A stretch of 64,000 nt of DNA from Tunturiibacter empetritectus (GCF_013410875.1 NZ_JACCCU010000001.1:1426001-1490000); one strand, 5' to 3'; shown: positions 26,684 to 35,220, counted from the first letter of the stretch. Numbers and translations are program-made. The notes: generated by a model not told the origin, from the letters alone.

Positions 26684-28168
26684 CTAGAAGTCTACGTGCA
26701 TGCGGACCGATTCGACCAGCACCGGCCCTCGATCCTGGTTGTAGCCGGGATGTTCGATGAATTGAAGATCGAGCGCATAGTAGATTCCCCGCCAGGTGTG
26801 CAGGTTATAGTAGCTCTCGAGGATGTCCTCGCGTGCGTAGTTCAGCTTGCCGTCGCCCAGCAAAAACCCCAGACCGCCCAGCTTCAGATAATCCTGATGA
26901 TCTTTCTTGATGGCGTTCGTGACGAAAACTAAGCCCAGCTTGTCGCTCGGACGAGACCACCTGCGGCCAGAGTAGTCGCCACCAAACTCCACCGTCTGAT
27001 CCACTTCGGTATAAGCGAAGGACTCATGCTGGCCCTCATTCCATCCGAAGCGGCCAAACATCCGTATGTCTCTGGTGAGTTCCTGTTCGAAGTTCAAGGC
27101 GAAGCCGTACTTCACCGCGCTGAACTTCTCAACATTCTGGATGACTGGCCGCGTGCCTTCGCCGGCAAGAAAAGCCTTATTAGCGTCGCGATATAAGCCC
27201 ATGTGAGCGTGATTAACGTAGCTCAGGATGCGAATGGTGCCTTTGCGCTCAGGCGGTAGCAGACGGCCAAGGAGCGGCTTGCGGAACTCAAACTCCCAGT
27301 TCTGTCCGCTGGCACGACGGAGAGCCCAGTCCAGATCGATCCCGTTGGCTACGGTCGGCATCAACGCAAGGGCATACCGCACGGACCAGGCCTTGTCGTC
27401 GTACTCGCTGACGATGCCGTAGGTGTAGCCGCGCGTGTCGGCTGCGTAGTCCCACGCGCCGTTGTTGTCGACCGTCCAGTTCATGAACTGAAGGTGGCTG
27501 TCGCTGCCGATGCTGTTAATATCGAGAAAGTCGGGCAGGCTCATCTTGCCCACGTGAAACTCCAGCCGGCGCTCCGGCAGCTCCGTGCCAGGGTAAAACT
27601 GTGATTGAGCATTTTCGACGAGCTTGCTGGTGAAGCCGATCGTCTGGTGGAGTTGCACGCGAGCCATGTACGGCGTCGAACCGAGGTTCGGATTGCGCAC
27701 CACATCGAGATTCGTGAAGCCCGCTAGTCCCAGCGCCTCGCTGTCGCCCCGGCCACCCGCAGATTCGAGGTCGAAGAGGGCGTCCAGCGCGAACTTCGGA
27801 TCAGTGATGACTCGCGCACCCAGAAAAAGCGTGCCGAGCAACGACGTCTTATATTCCCCTCGGGACAGCAGGCTGTTGACGCCCTCGTAGGGCGAATGGA
27901 ACGGCCCATGCGCCTGAAAGATGATGTTGGCCTGGCCGCCGATGAAGAATCGCGAGTGCTCCCAGTGTGGAAACATGGTGGGCGAGTCGGTTTCACTAGT
28001 GTCTGGAACAGGAGTGACCGGAGCAGGAGTGACCGGAGCAGGAGCATCGATCTGGGGTGCCGCGGTCGTCTCTGTGGCGAGCTGTGTCTGGGCCGCCAGG
28101 AACGTGGAGGCTGATAGCCAAATGCATGCGCCCGCAAGCAGGCAAGTCCGGTTGAGTTTTCCTGTCAT
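26684..28168 (-). CDS. OprB-family carbohydrate-selective porin
   Basis: This 494-residue protein has a signal peptide (LLAGACIWLSASTFLAAQTQ), a Pro/Thr-rich linker with two APVTPAPVTP-like repeats, and a long beta-rich region ending in an aromatic-terminated strand (VRMHVDF), as expected of an outer-membrane barrel. The pattern HVGKMSLPDFLDINSI, WTVDNNGAWDYAADTRGYTYG, RFGWNEGQHESFAYTEVDQT and DYLKLGGLGFLLGDGKLNY is characteristic of OprB-like porins. The ATG at 28168 is chosen for its signal peptide. It is divergent from an RcnR/CsoR-type regulator, with 156 bases between starts; regulation of the porin by that metal sensor is possible but unproved. Confidence 0.85.
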   Translation of the reverse strand: MTGKLNRTCLLAGACIWLSASTFLAAQTQLATETTAAPQIDAPAPVTPAPVTPVPDTSETDSPTMFPHWEHSRFFIGGQANIIFQAHGPFHSPYEGVNSLLSRGEYKTSLLGTLFLGARVITDPKFALDALFDLESAGGRGDSEALGLAGFTNLDVVRNPNLGSTPYMARVQLHQTIGFTSKLVENAQSQFYPGTELPERRLEFHVGKMSLPDFLDINSIGSDSHLQFMNWTVDNNGAWDYAADTRGYTYGIVSEYDDKAWSVRYALALMPTVANGIDLDWALRRASGQNWEFEFRKPLLGRLLPPERKGTIRILSYVNHAHMGLYRDANKAFLAGEGTRPVIQNVEKFSAVKYGFALNFEQELTRDIRMFGRFGWNEGQHESFAYTEVDQTVEFGGDYSGRRWSRPSDKLGLVFVTNAIKKDHQDYLKLGGLGFLLGDGKLNYAREDILESYYNLHTWRGIYYALDLQFIEHPGYNQDRGPVLVESVRMHVDF

Positions 28169-28294
28169 GGAACTGTTATCTTCAGGCCTGAAAGTGAATA
28201 GAGTGCAAATTTGCCAGGCGGGTTGAACCCTTTCGAAAGGTTGAGCGGCCTCTGATTGAGAGATGGCCCCATACTGAATCGGCCTAACATAGTA

Positions 28295-28309
28295 TACCCC
28301 GGTAGGGTA
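28295..28309. promoter_or_regulatory. Candidate operator of the RcnR/CsoR-type regulator
   Basis: TACCC-CGGTA-GGGTA forms a perfect 5+5 inverted repeat with a 5-base centre, set in an AT-flanked context 15 bases before the regulator's ATG. G/C tracts inside TA-flanked half-sites are what known CsoR/RcnR operators look like. It lies in the divergent intergenic region shared with the porin gene. Confidence 0.6.
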
Positions 28310-28324
28310 CATTGGAGAAGAGAA

Positions 28325-28600
28325 ATGTCGCATACCAAATCAGCCCAGATCAAATTGCTCAACCGGGTCAAGAAGATTCGAGGCCAGATAGACCGCGTGG
28401 AACGCACTCTGGCATTAGACGATCACGAGTGCGCGGAGGTGCTGATGCTGCTCGCAGCGGCGCGTGGCGGAATTAACGGGCTGATGGCTGAGGTGCTCGA
28501 AGACCATATCCGACTGCATCTGTTACGCGACGGACATGCTCCTCTGACTCCTGAGCTAGGGGAAGACTTGATTGATCTTGTGCGCGCCTATCTCAAATAG
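28325..28600 (+). CDS. RcnR/CsoR/FrmR-family metal-sensing repressor (RcnR-like ligand set)
   Basis: This 91-residue all-helical DNA-binding repressor is released from DNA by its inducer. The core KIRGQIDRVERTL and ECAEVLMLLAAARGGINGLM are family signatures. The fingerprint residues are His3 (MSHTK), the helix-2 Cys in DDHECAEVL, and His-x3-His in EDHIRLHLL. This His-Cys-His-His set is the one used by the Ni/Co sensor RcnR; CsoR (Cu) has Cys-His-Cys and FrmR (formaldehyde) lacks the last His. Nickel/cobalt sensing is therefore the best prediction, though no RcnA-type efflux gene is in view. The ATG at 28325 follows GGAGAAGAGAA. Confidence 0.88.
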   Translation: MSHTKSAQIKLLNRVKKIRGQIDRVERTLALDDHECAEVLMLLAAARGGINGLMAEVLEDHIRLHLLRDGHAPLTPELGEDLIDLVRAYLK

Positions 28601-28659
28601 CAGCTGGCTTGGTTGTGTTCAAGAATTGAGCCTGGTGCTTACTCGCTTATAAAGCTGGC

Positions 28660-28881
28660 TCAGCGCGATTTCGCCCCGACAACGACCAGGCCGATTCCCG
28701 CCAGGAGAGCTACGGTGCTCAGGATAGGAGACAGTGGAAGCGTGTCCTGAGTCTTATGCGAGATTTGAACCGGTCCCGCGTCGACAACTTTCTTCTCGTG
28801 GGTAAAGGAGAGACCGCCGGTAGCGTATCCGATAATTCCAAGGACAATGAGGAGAATTCCAACAATAGTTGCTGCTTTCAT
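28660..28881 (-). CDS. Small DUF3185-like membrane protein
   Basis: This 73-residue protein has two membrane helices (AATIVGILLIVLGIIGYATGG and LSPILSTVALLAGIGLVVVGA) separated by a polar loop (HEKKVVDAGPVQISHKTQDTLP). The arrangement matches the DUF3185-type small inner-membrane proteins of unknown role. ATG at 28881 is preceded by GAAAGG on its strand. A longer in-frame reading frame upstream has no such support. It converges with the metal regulator gene. Confidence 0.72.
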   Translation of the reverse strand: MKAATIVGILLIVLGIIGYATGGLSFTHEKKVVDAGPVQISHKTQDTLPLSPILSTVALLAGIGLVVVGAKSR

Positions 28882-29104
28882 AGTGAGCCTTTCATCTTTA
28901 GAACCATTAGTCGATAATCCGCAACGAAATCTCCGAGACGAATCAAGGATTGCGACTAAACCTCTGATGCAGATTGCACCCTCTACAGATGTACTATCAC
29001 AGCGCATTTGCAACTCACTTGCGTGCAACCTGAGCTCGGGAGTAGTCTGCACTTACACGGGAAAGGAGGATGGTCCAGCCTATGAAAATTGACAGTACAT
29101 GTAG

Positions 29105-29236
29105 TTCAACGCAACGTGAGGTGACTGAGGCTTAGAGCGTCCATAGCTCTAGTCCTGGCGGTCTTTGTAGTAGAAAAGTCCACGCCGAGGCCAAGTCCGA
29201 GTATGGACGCCTCAGGTCAATCTCAACAGTTCACCG
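29105..29236 (+). ncRNA. Structured RNA element (leader or small RNA) upstream of thiG
   Basis: The 430 bases between 28882 and 29311 contain no gene I can support, but positions 29117-29225 fold by eye into a long rod. TGAG (29117-29120) pairs with CTCA (29222-29225), TGAC with GTCA, TGAGG with CCTCA, CGTCCATA (29138-29145) with TATGGACG (29202-29209), CTC with GAG, and CCT-GGCG (29154-29160) with CGCC-AGG (29183-29190), leaving an asymmetric internal loop and an apical loop near 29170. A 12-bp terminator follows. It lacks the conserved CUGAGA and GCGUAGGGA-type elements of a TPP riboswitch. It may be a regulatory leader of thiG or a free 6S-like RNA; which is unknown. Confidence 0.5.
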
Positions 29237-29237
29237 C

Positions 29238-29282
29238 CAGACGGCTCGCTGCTCTCTTCAGAGTGCGAGCCGTCTGCGTTTT
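29238..29282 (+). terminator. Strong Rho-independent terminator 30 bases before thiG
   Basis: CAGACGGCTCGC (29238-29249) pairs perfectly with GCGAGCCGTCTG (29265-29276), followed by CGTTTT. Only 29 bases lie between it and the thiG ATG, leaving little room for a separate promoter, so it could be an attenuator. Confidence 0.88.
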
Positions 29283-29311
29283 GCCGGGATCATTCCGATA
29301 GGATAATAACT

Positions 29312-30082
29312 ATGAAACCTCTGGTGATCGCAGGACGAGCCTTTCAATCACGACTGATCGTCGGAACAGGGAAGTACAAAGATGGCGCCGAGACTCAGGC
29401 CGCCATCGAAGCTTCGGGAGCGGAGATGGTGACGGTCGCGGTCCGCCGGGTGAACCTCGATCGCACGAGCGAGTCTTTGCTGGACTTCATCGATCCAAGG
29501 CGTTATTTTTTGCTGCCTAATACGGCTGGGTGCTACACCGCGGACGAGGCGATCCGCGCAGCCCGACTTGGGCGCGAGGTGGGGTTGTCGGACTGGGTCA
29601 AGATTGAGGTGATCGGAGATCAGCAGACGCTCTATCCCGATGTGCAGGCGACGCTCGAAGCAACCCGCGTGCTCGTCAAAGAAGGCTTCACCGTGCTGCC
29701 ATATACGTCCGACGATATCGTCTTTGCCAAGCGACTGATTGACGCTGGCGCGGCGGCGGTCATGCCTCTCGGCGCACCCATCGGCAGCGGGCTCGGGCTG
29801 CAAAATACGGCCAACCTGCGCATTCTGCGCGAGCTGATCACGGAAGTCCCGCTGATTGTGGATGCAGGCGTTGGTACAGCCTCCGATGCTGCGGTTGCGA
29901 TGGAGCTGGGCTTCGATGCCGTGCTGATGAACACCGCGATAGCTGCGGCGAAGGACCCCTTGCTGATGGCCGAAGCGATGCAACACGCCGTGCTGGCAGG
30001 GCGGCAGGCCTATCTTGCAGGAAGAATGCAGCGCAAACTCTACGCCACGGCCAGCTCCCCTCTGGAAGGGATCTCGAGGTAG
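29312..30082 (+). CDS. thiG: Thiazole synthase
   Basis: This 256-residue TIM-barrel enzyme joins 1-deoxyxylulose 5-phosphate, dehydroglycine and the ThiS thiocarboxylate to make the thiazole phosphate of thiamine. The Schiff-base lysine is Lys97 in [42 protein letters not shown] and [19 protein letters not shown] (phosphate-binding) are family motifs. Length is standard. An AGGATAATAACT sequence before the ATG serves as ribosome-binding site. ThiS, ThiF, ThiH/ThiO and ThiC genes are not adjacent, so this is an isolated member of the pathway with a structured region and terminator in front. Confidence 0.96.
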   Translation: MKPLVIAGRAFQSRLIVGTGKYKDGAETQAAIEASGAEMVTVAVRRVNLDRTSESLLDFIDPRRYFLLPNTAGCYTADEAIRAARLGREVGLSDWVKIEVIGDQQTLYPDVQATLEATRVLVKEGFTVLPYTSDDIVFAKRLIDAGAAAVMPLGAPIGSGLGLQNTANLRILRELITEVPLIVDAGVGTASDAAVAMELGFDAVLMNTAIAAAKDPLLMAEAMQHAVLAGRQAYLAGRMQRKLYATASSPLEGISR

Positions 30083-30213
30083 TGGCCGTGGCTGATTTCT
30101 TTTTCGACTTGATTGGTGCTGCATTCGAGGTTTTTGTTTCGGAGACCATCTGTCGAGCTATTTATTGGCGGCTCAATCAAAAGACCACTCAGCCAAGAAC
30201 GGTATCGGATTAA
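30082..30213 (+). CDS. Possible 43-residue protein coupled to thiG
   Basis: A GTG at 30082 overlaps the last base of the thiG stop codon and has CTCGAGG just upstream. It opens a frame of 43 residues beginning [21 protein letters not shown], a strongly amphipathic acidic/aromatic helix, followed by ICRAIYWRLNQKTTQ and a polar tail. The overlap with thiG and the composition make it plausible, but it is short and may be chance. No function can be given. Confidence 0.35.
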   Translation: MAVADFFFDLIGAAFEVFVSETICRAIYWRLNQKTTQPRTVSD

Positions 30214-30279
30214 TCTAGAAATTCGTCAGGTGCATGACTGGTCATAGGAAGAGCTGGCCGGATGCAGTAAACTTCGCCC

Positions 30280-30789
30280 ATGCGAGTCTTCGGCATCGAC
30301 TGCGGAACGGAGTTCACCGGCTACGGGGTGGTGGAGGTGGATTGCGACGCCCGCATGCCTCGGCTCATTCACCTGGCGGCCGGTACGATCCGGCTCAATA
30401 AAAAAGAGAAGACGCCACAGAGGCTCGCTCAGGTCTACGCTGAGTTGACCGCCTTGATGACTCTGCACCACCCGGAGATCGTCGCCATCGAGGAGGTTTT
30501 CTTCTCGGCGAATGCAAAGTCTGCGCTGAAGCTTGGTCAGGTGCGTGGCGTGGCGATGCTGGCCGCCGCGACCTGCGGAATGCCCATCGCCGAATATGCT
30601 CCACTCTCGATAAAAAGCTCCGTGGTTGGTTACGGGCTGGCCGCCAAGGAGCAGGTGCAGTTCATGGTGAGGCGTTTGCTCGACAACGAAAACGCCTTCG
30701 ACTCTGCAGATGCTGCCGACGCGCTGGCCATTGCGATCTGCCACATCCATACCGCCCAGACACTCGAGCTCCAGGGCGCGCGCCGATGA
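30280..30789 (+). CDS. ruvC: Crossover junction endodeoxyribonuclease RuvC
   Basis: This 169-residue Holliday-junction resolvase cuts four-way junctions at the end of homologous recombination together with RuvAB. The four catalytic acids of its RNase H fold are visible: Asp7 (FGIDCGTEFTGYG), Glu71 (IVAIEEVFF), Asp144 and Asp147 (DSADAADALAIAICH). Length is standard. ruvA and ruvB are not adjacent. The next gene starts inside its stop codon (ATGA overlap), indicating co-translation. Confidence 0.96.
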   Translation: MRVFGIDCGTEFTGYGVVEVDCDARMPRLIHLAAGTIRLNKKEKTPQRLAQVYAELTALMTLHHPEIVAIEEVFFSANAKSALKLGQVRGVAMLAAATCGMPIAEYAPLSIKSSVVGYGLAAKEQVQFMVRRLLDNENAFDSADAADALAIAICHIHTAQTLELQGARR

Positions 30790-31502
30790 AAGCGAGAGGG
30801 AGCATAATGCTTGGCGCGGCGCTTTTTCTAGGCCCCTACTTTGTGGCCGCTGCTCAAACGGCTGAATCTGCGACGGCGGCCTCTCCCATCCCATCTGCTG
30901 AGGTCAGTTTTCAGTTCAACCGCACAGGGCTTCCGGTTCCGCGTTTTACTCTGCGGATTCACGAGAACGGAACCGGCACCTACCAGGCAGATCAGGCAGA
31001 GATCCCAGCAACGCAGACCTCGATGCGGGGCCAGGCGGCGCAGCATGTCGAGCGACCGATCAACCTGACTCCAGACGTCGTCGCAAAGGTCTTCAAGGCT
31101 GCGCGAATCCTGAATCACTTCAACGTCGAATGCGCCTCCAAGGCGAAGAACATAGCCGACTCAGGCACAAAGACGCTTACCTACGCCGGCTCCGATGGGT
31201 CGGGATCGTGTGTCTACAACTACTCAGAGAACAAAACTGTAGGTACGCTGACCGACATCTTCCTCGGAGTCTCTTCGACACTGGATGAAGGCCGTAAGCT
31301 TGAATTTTTGCACCGCTACGATCGCCTCGGCCTCGATGCCGAGATGAACTCCTTTGCGGACGAAGTGAAGGAAGGACGTGCGCTCGAACTGGGAACGATC
31401 TTGCCGACGCTGACCACAATCGCAGACGACACAGCAGTGATTCAGCGCGTTCGATTGCGCGCGGCAAAGATGCTGGAGCAGGTTGCAGCGGACAGTCGTT
31501 AG
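30786..31502 (+). CDS. Secreted protein of unknown function
   Basis: I do not recognise this 238-residue protein. It begins with a signal peptide (GSIMLGAALFLGPYFVAAAQT) and continues as a mixed alpha/beta domain. Features include VSFQFNRTGLPVPRFTLRIHENGTG, a pair of cysteines (NVECASKAK and GSGSCVYNY) that could form a disulfide, and a helical C-terminus (VRLRAAKMLEQVAADSR). Its start overlaps the ruvC stop by four bases, so it is expressed with ruvC, though no functional link is evident. It converges on rsmA. Confidence 0.8.
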   Translation: MKARGSIMLGAALFLGPYFVAAAQTAESATAASPIPSAEVSFQFNRTGLPVPRFTLRIHENGTGTYQADQAEIPATQTSMRGQAAQHVERPINLTPDVVAKVFKAARILNHFNVECASKAKNIADSGTKTLTYAGSDGSGSCVYNYSENKTVGTLTDIFLGVSSTLDEGRKLEFLHRYDRLGLDAEMNSFADEVKEGRALELGTILPTLTTIADDTAVIQRVRLRAAKMLEQVAADSR

Positions 31503-31538
31503 GATCCTGCAATACCGCAGGTATCGGGAACAATCTCC

Positions 31539-32354
31539 TCAGTCGCGATCGGCAACGACATGCGACAAAGAACGATAAAGCTCTGCCATCGATTCGAGTG
31601 CGAGTGATTCGGCGCGTGCTTGCGTGGGAACGCTGGCAGGCCACGCTGCAGAGAACTCTTCGGCCGAGTAGCCAGCGGCACGAAGATTGTTCTGCAGCGT
31701 CTTACGCTTCTGCGCAAAGCTCTGCTTCAAGAAGATATTGAACCCGTCAGGGTCCACTCCAAGCTCAGCAAACCTCGGCGCAAAGTGCAGCCGCAAAACC
31801 GTGGAGTAGACGTCAGGCGGCGGCGAAAAAGCGGATGGCGGCAGCGTAAAGAGGTTGTCGACCTGCGCGTTCACCTGTGCCGTTGCCGAGAGTAAGCCAT
31901 AGTCACGAACTCCGGGCGCCGCCGAAACGCGGTCCGCCACCTCCCGCTGCATCATCAGAACAGCTCGGGCGACTATACCGGCGCTGCCAGCCGCGAAGAG
32001 TTGCAGCAGAATATCCGACGTGATGTAGTACGGGAGATTGCCGATCACGTCTGCCGTCTCGCCTTCCGGCACCAGCGTTCGCAGGTTCGTCTTCAGAACA
32101 TCGCACTCGAGAATCTGTACCTGCGCATGATCGCGAAAGCGGAAGGTCAACTCCGCCGCCAGGCTCCGGTCAAGCTCCAGTGCTATCAACTTGTGGCAAC
32201 GAGCAGCCAGTATATCGGTAATCGCCCCATGTCCCGGGCCAATCTCGATGACAGTGCGCTTGCTAAGATCACCAAGGGCATCGACGATGGCATGTCGGGC
32301 GGAGTCATCGACCAGAAAATTCTGCCCCAGCTTCGGCTTACGTTTCATCTGCAT
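31539..32354 (-). CDS. rsmA: 16S rRNA (adenine(1518)-N(6)/adenine(1519)-N(6))-dimethyltransferase
   Basis: This 271-residue enzyme dimethylates two adjacent adenines in the 3' terminal hairpin of 16S rRNA, a late step in small-subunit maturation. Motifs: KLGQNFLVDDSARHAIVDAL at the N-terminus, SAM-binding IEIGPGHGAITDIL, and the catalytic NLPY in DVIGNLPYYITSDILL. The C-terminal KsgA domain follows with FKQSFAQKRKTLQNNL. Length is standard. It is divergent from glgA with a short intergenic region. Confidence 0.96.
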   Translation of the reverse strand: MQMKRKPKLGQNFLVDDSARHAIVDALGDLSKRTVIEIGPGHGAITDILAARCHKLIALELDRSLAAELTFRFRDHAQVQILECDVLKTNLRTLVPEGETADVIGNLPYYITSDILLQLFAAGSAGIVARAVLMMQREVADRVSAAPGVRDYGLLSATAQVNAQVDNLFTLPPSAFSPPPDVYSTVLRLHFAPRFAELGVDPDGFNIFLKQSFAQKRKTLQNNLRAAGYSAEEFSAAWPASVPTQARAESLALESMAELYRSLSHVVADRD

Positions 32355-32419
32355 CCAATGTGTGCGGTCTCGCTCTTCTATAGACTAACGGTTTGGTTGG
32401 AAAGATAAAGGACGAAGGT

Positions 32420-33868
32420 ATGCATATTGTTTTCGCAGCATCGGAGTGCTCCCCCTGGGCCAAGTCGGGTGGGATGGCAGATGTGGTCAGCGCACTCCCA
32501 CGCGCATTGGCTCAACTCGGCCATCGCGTTAGCGTCTTTCTGCCCTACTATCGCCAGGTCGCGAAGGCTGTCCCGAACCCTACGGTTGTGCTGCCCAGCG
32601 TCACAATTCCTTTTCCCGGCTATAACCGCTTCGTGCGTGTTCTCGATGGGGGAGTCAAGAGCGGAGTCCAGACCTACTTCCTCGATTGTGCCGAACTATT
32701 CGACCGCGAAAACTTCTACGGTACGCCGTCCGGAGATTACCCCGACAACGCAGAGCGCTTCGGCCTGCTCTGCCGCAGCGTGATCGAAGCCTCAAAGATC
32801 CTCGGTATTCCTGATGTCTTCCACGTTCATGACTGGGAGGCGGCGATGCTCCCGGTCATGTTGCGCTCCATCTATTACTTCGATCCTGTGCTGCGAAACG
32901 TCCCAGCCGTGTTGACGATTCACAACGCGGGATCGCAGGGCTGGTTTCCTTCGCAGACTATCGAAAAGTTGCTGCTCCCCTGGGACCTGTACACGGTCGA
33001 CAAGCTCGAACACTACGAGAAGATTGATTTCCTGAAAGGCGGCGTGGTGTATGCGGATGCCATCACAACGGTCAGCCGCAAGTATGCCGAAGAACTCCAG
33101 ACCAGCGAGTTCGGCAACGGGCTCGAAGGGGTCTTTCGCCAACGGAGCGGAGACCTGCTCGGAATTACGAACGGCATCGACACCGAGGAGTGGAATCCCG
33201 CGACCGACCCCAACATTGCAGCGCATTACACGGCCGAAAACCTCGCCGGCAAGAAAGAGTGCCGCCGCGATCTGCTTCACGCTTACGGACTCGAGAATGT
33301 CAGTGACGACACCGCTGTGATCGGGGTGGTCACCCGTTTCGCGACCCAGAAAGGCTCCGACTTTATCGTCGAGATCATGGATCGTCTGGCGCAGGAAGAC
33401 ATGGTGCTGGTCATTCTTGGGAGCGGCGAAGAGTACTACGAACGGCTGTTAGTGGAGATGGCCGAGCGCCATCCCGCTAAGGTGCGCGTGAAGGTAAAGT
33501 TCGATAACGTCATGGCGCACAAGATCGAAGCAGGCGCGGACATCTTTCTGATGCCGTCCCGCTACGAGCCCGGCGGTCTAAACCAGCTCTACAGCCTCAA
33601 GTACGGTACGATTCCCGTCGTCCGCGCTACGGGTGGCCTCGACGACACCATCGACGAACAGCCAAACGGTGGCGGCAATGGTTTCAAATTCTGGGGCTAC
33701 AGTGCGGGGGCCTTCTTCGACGCGCTCAAGCGTGCCCTTGATACCTTCCGTAACAAGCAGGAGTGGGCCCAGATGATGCAGCGAGGCATGGCGCAGGATT
33801 TTTCCTGGGATAAGCCTGCCAGCGAATACCTTCGCCTCTACGAGCGCGTCATCCAGAATCGCAGCTAG
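32420..33868 (+). CDS. glgA: Glycogen synthase (ADP-glucose type, GT5)
   Basis: This 482-residue GT-B glycosyltransferase extends alpha-1,4-glucans from ADP-glucose. The ADP-glucose-binding KSGGMADVVSALP is at residues 15-27, the HVHDWEAAMLP segment follows, and the C-terminal half has SRYEPGGLNQLYSLKYGT with the catalytic/nucleotide-binding glutamate. Length is usual. The ATG at 32420 is chosen for the MHIVFAASECSPWAKSGG start and the AAAGGACGAAGG sequence just upstream. Other glg genes are not adjacent. Its stop codon shares bases with that of the convergent permease gene (CTAG, 33865-33868). Confidence 0.95.
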   Translation: MHIVFAASECSPWAKSGGMADVVSALPRALAQLGHRVSVFLPYYRQVAKAVPNPTVVLPSVTIPFPGYNRFVRVLDGGVKSGVQTYFLDCAELFDRENFYGTPSGDYPDNAERFGLLCRSVIEASKILGIPDVFHVHDWEAAMLPVMLRSIYYFDPVLRNVPAVLTIHNAGSQGWFPSQTIEKLLLPWDLYTVDKLEHYEKIDFLKGGVVYADAITTVSRKYAEELQTSEFGNGLEGVFRQRSGDLLGITNGIDTEEWNPATDPNIAAHYTAENLAGKKECRRDLLHAYGLENVSDDTAVIGVVTRFATQKGSDFIVEIMDRLAQEDMVLVILGSGEEYYERLLVEMAERHPAKVRVKVKFDNVMAHKIEAGADIFLMPSRYEPGGLNQLYSLKYGTIPVVRATGGLDDTIDEQPNGGGNGFKFWGYSAGAFFDALKRALDTFRNKQEWAQMMQRGMAQDFSWDKPASEYLRLYERVIQNRS

Positions 33869-35220
33869 GCGCTTCGCTCTCGTTGCAGCAGATAGTGCAG
33901 CGGAACTCCCAGCAGAATGATGCCGGTTCCGATGAGAGAGTTCCGCGGCTGATCAGCAAACGAAAACACCAGCAGCACTGCCGCCGCAAGAATGAACAGT
34001 GCCGGCAACGCAGGGTATCCCCAGATGCTATACGGCCGGGGCGTGCTTGAGTCGCGACTGCGAAACACAAAGATCGTGCTAGCGGTCAACATGTAGAAGA
34101 GCCACTCGCCGAAGATGGCCAGCGAAAAAAGCGCCTGAAACTTTCCGATGGCCAGCAGCAGCAGAGAACTCAGGATGGCCTGAAGGATCAACGCTGTCGA
34201 CGGCGTTTGAAATCGCGAGTTCACATGCGCCATTTGTTTGAAGAACAATCCATCGCGAGCCGCTGCGAACGGCACACGCGCACCCGAGAGCGACGACCCT
34301 ACAAAGGTCGCGCAGATACTGACGGCCATACCGATCGACACCAGCGTCGCTCCCCACGGTCCAGTAACCAGACGCATTGCATCGGCTGCAGGCCGATCCG
34401 CGGTAGCGATTGCCGCTGCAGGCAACACATATTGAATCGCCGCATTGGTCAGCATGTAGAGCACGCCAACAATGGCAACCCCTCCAACCAGGGCTAGCGG
34501 CATGCTGCGCTGCGGCTTCTGCACCTCGCCCGCCATGGTGACGACGTCGCTCCATCCGTCATAGGCCCACAGCGCCGCGACCAGCGCAATCATGAAGCCG
34601 GTAAAGCCTCCCCGCGCTCCCGTAAAGTCTGTGCTGAAGTTGTGCCACGAACCATGCTGGCCTGCTGCGCCAAAACAAAATCCCGCAATCACTAGAATCA
34701 GCAGGCCCTTGAGCCACGTGAGCAGAAGCTGCACGTTGGCAGATCTTCTTGTCCCAATAATGTTGAGAATGGCGATGAGCCACGTCACCGTGATCGCGAA
34801 GATCTGTCCCCAAAAGAGATGAAAGAATGCCGGGCGGGCAAAAAAGCTGAAGACTGCGAAGGTCCCCAGTACACGCGCAAGCCCCGCGGCGATGGTAGCC
34901 AGGGATGCAGGTTTGGCCACCGTAATCTGCGTCCACATATAAAGGAAGCCGGTCAGATCTCCATAGGCCTCGCGAAGAAAAGCGTATTCGCCGCCATACT
35001 TCGGTCTGGCGGCAGCGATCTCCGCATAGGTCATTGCGCCGAAGAGCGAGAGCAAACCACCCACGATCCAAACCACATAGACCATGCCGGACGAGCCCAC
35101 CGCAGCCATCATCTCTCGCGGCACTAGAAAGATGCCGCTCCCGATAATGATGCCCACGACAATGGAGGTCGCGTGGGATGCGTTCAGGACGCGGGGCAGT
35201 TCGGACTTGCTGTTTGGCAT
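33865..35220 (-). CDS. APC-superfamily amino acid permease
   Basis: This 451-residue transporter has twelve hydrophobic segments. The first helix carries the APC substrate/ion-binding motif VGIIIGSGIFLVPREM, followed by GGLLSLFGAMTYAEIAAARPKYGGEYAFLREAYG, characteristic of the L-type/LAT-like amino acid transporter branch. The sixth-helix region WAYDGWSDVVTMAGEVQKPQRSMP is also diagnostic. The substrate is not predictable beyond amino acids. The ATG at 35220 (MPNSKSELPRV) is preferred over a longer frame to 35253 whose extra residues are Arg/Cys-rich. Confidence 0.92.
   Translation of the reverse strand: MPNSKSELPRVLNASHATSIVVGIIIGSGIFLVPREMMAAVGSSGMVYVVWIVGGLLSLFGAMTYAEIAAARPKYGGEYAFLREAYGDLTGFLYMWTQITVAKPASLATIAAGLARVLGTFAVFSFFARPAFFHLFWGQIFAITVTWLIAILNIIGTRRSANVQLLLTWLKGLLILVIAGFCFGAAGQHGSWHNFSTDFTGARGGFTGFMIALVAALWAYDGWSDVVTMAGEVQKPQRSMPLALVGGVAIVGVLYMLTNAAIQYVLPAAAIATADRPAADAMRLVTGPWGATLVSIGMAVSICATFVGSSLSGARVPFAAARDGLFFKQMAHVNSRFQTPSTALILQAILSSLLLLAIGKFQALFSLAIFGEWLFYMLTASTIFVFRSRDSSTPRPYSIWGYPALPALFILAAAVLLVFSFADQPRNSLIGTGIILLGVPLHYLLQRERSA

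Noticed and set aside
29105-29312. TPP riboswitch before thiG
   Set aside because: The conserved CUGAGA and the 3' GCGUAGGGA-type element are absent.
31503-31538. CCTGC/GCAGG hairpin between convergent genes as terminator
   Set aside because: Only five base pairs and no T-run.
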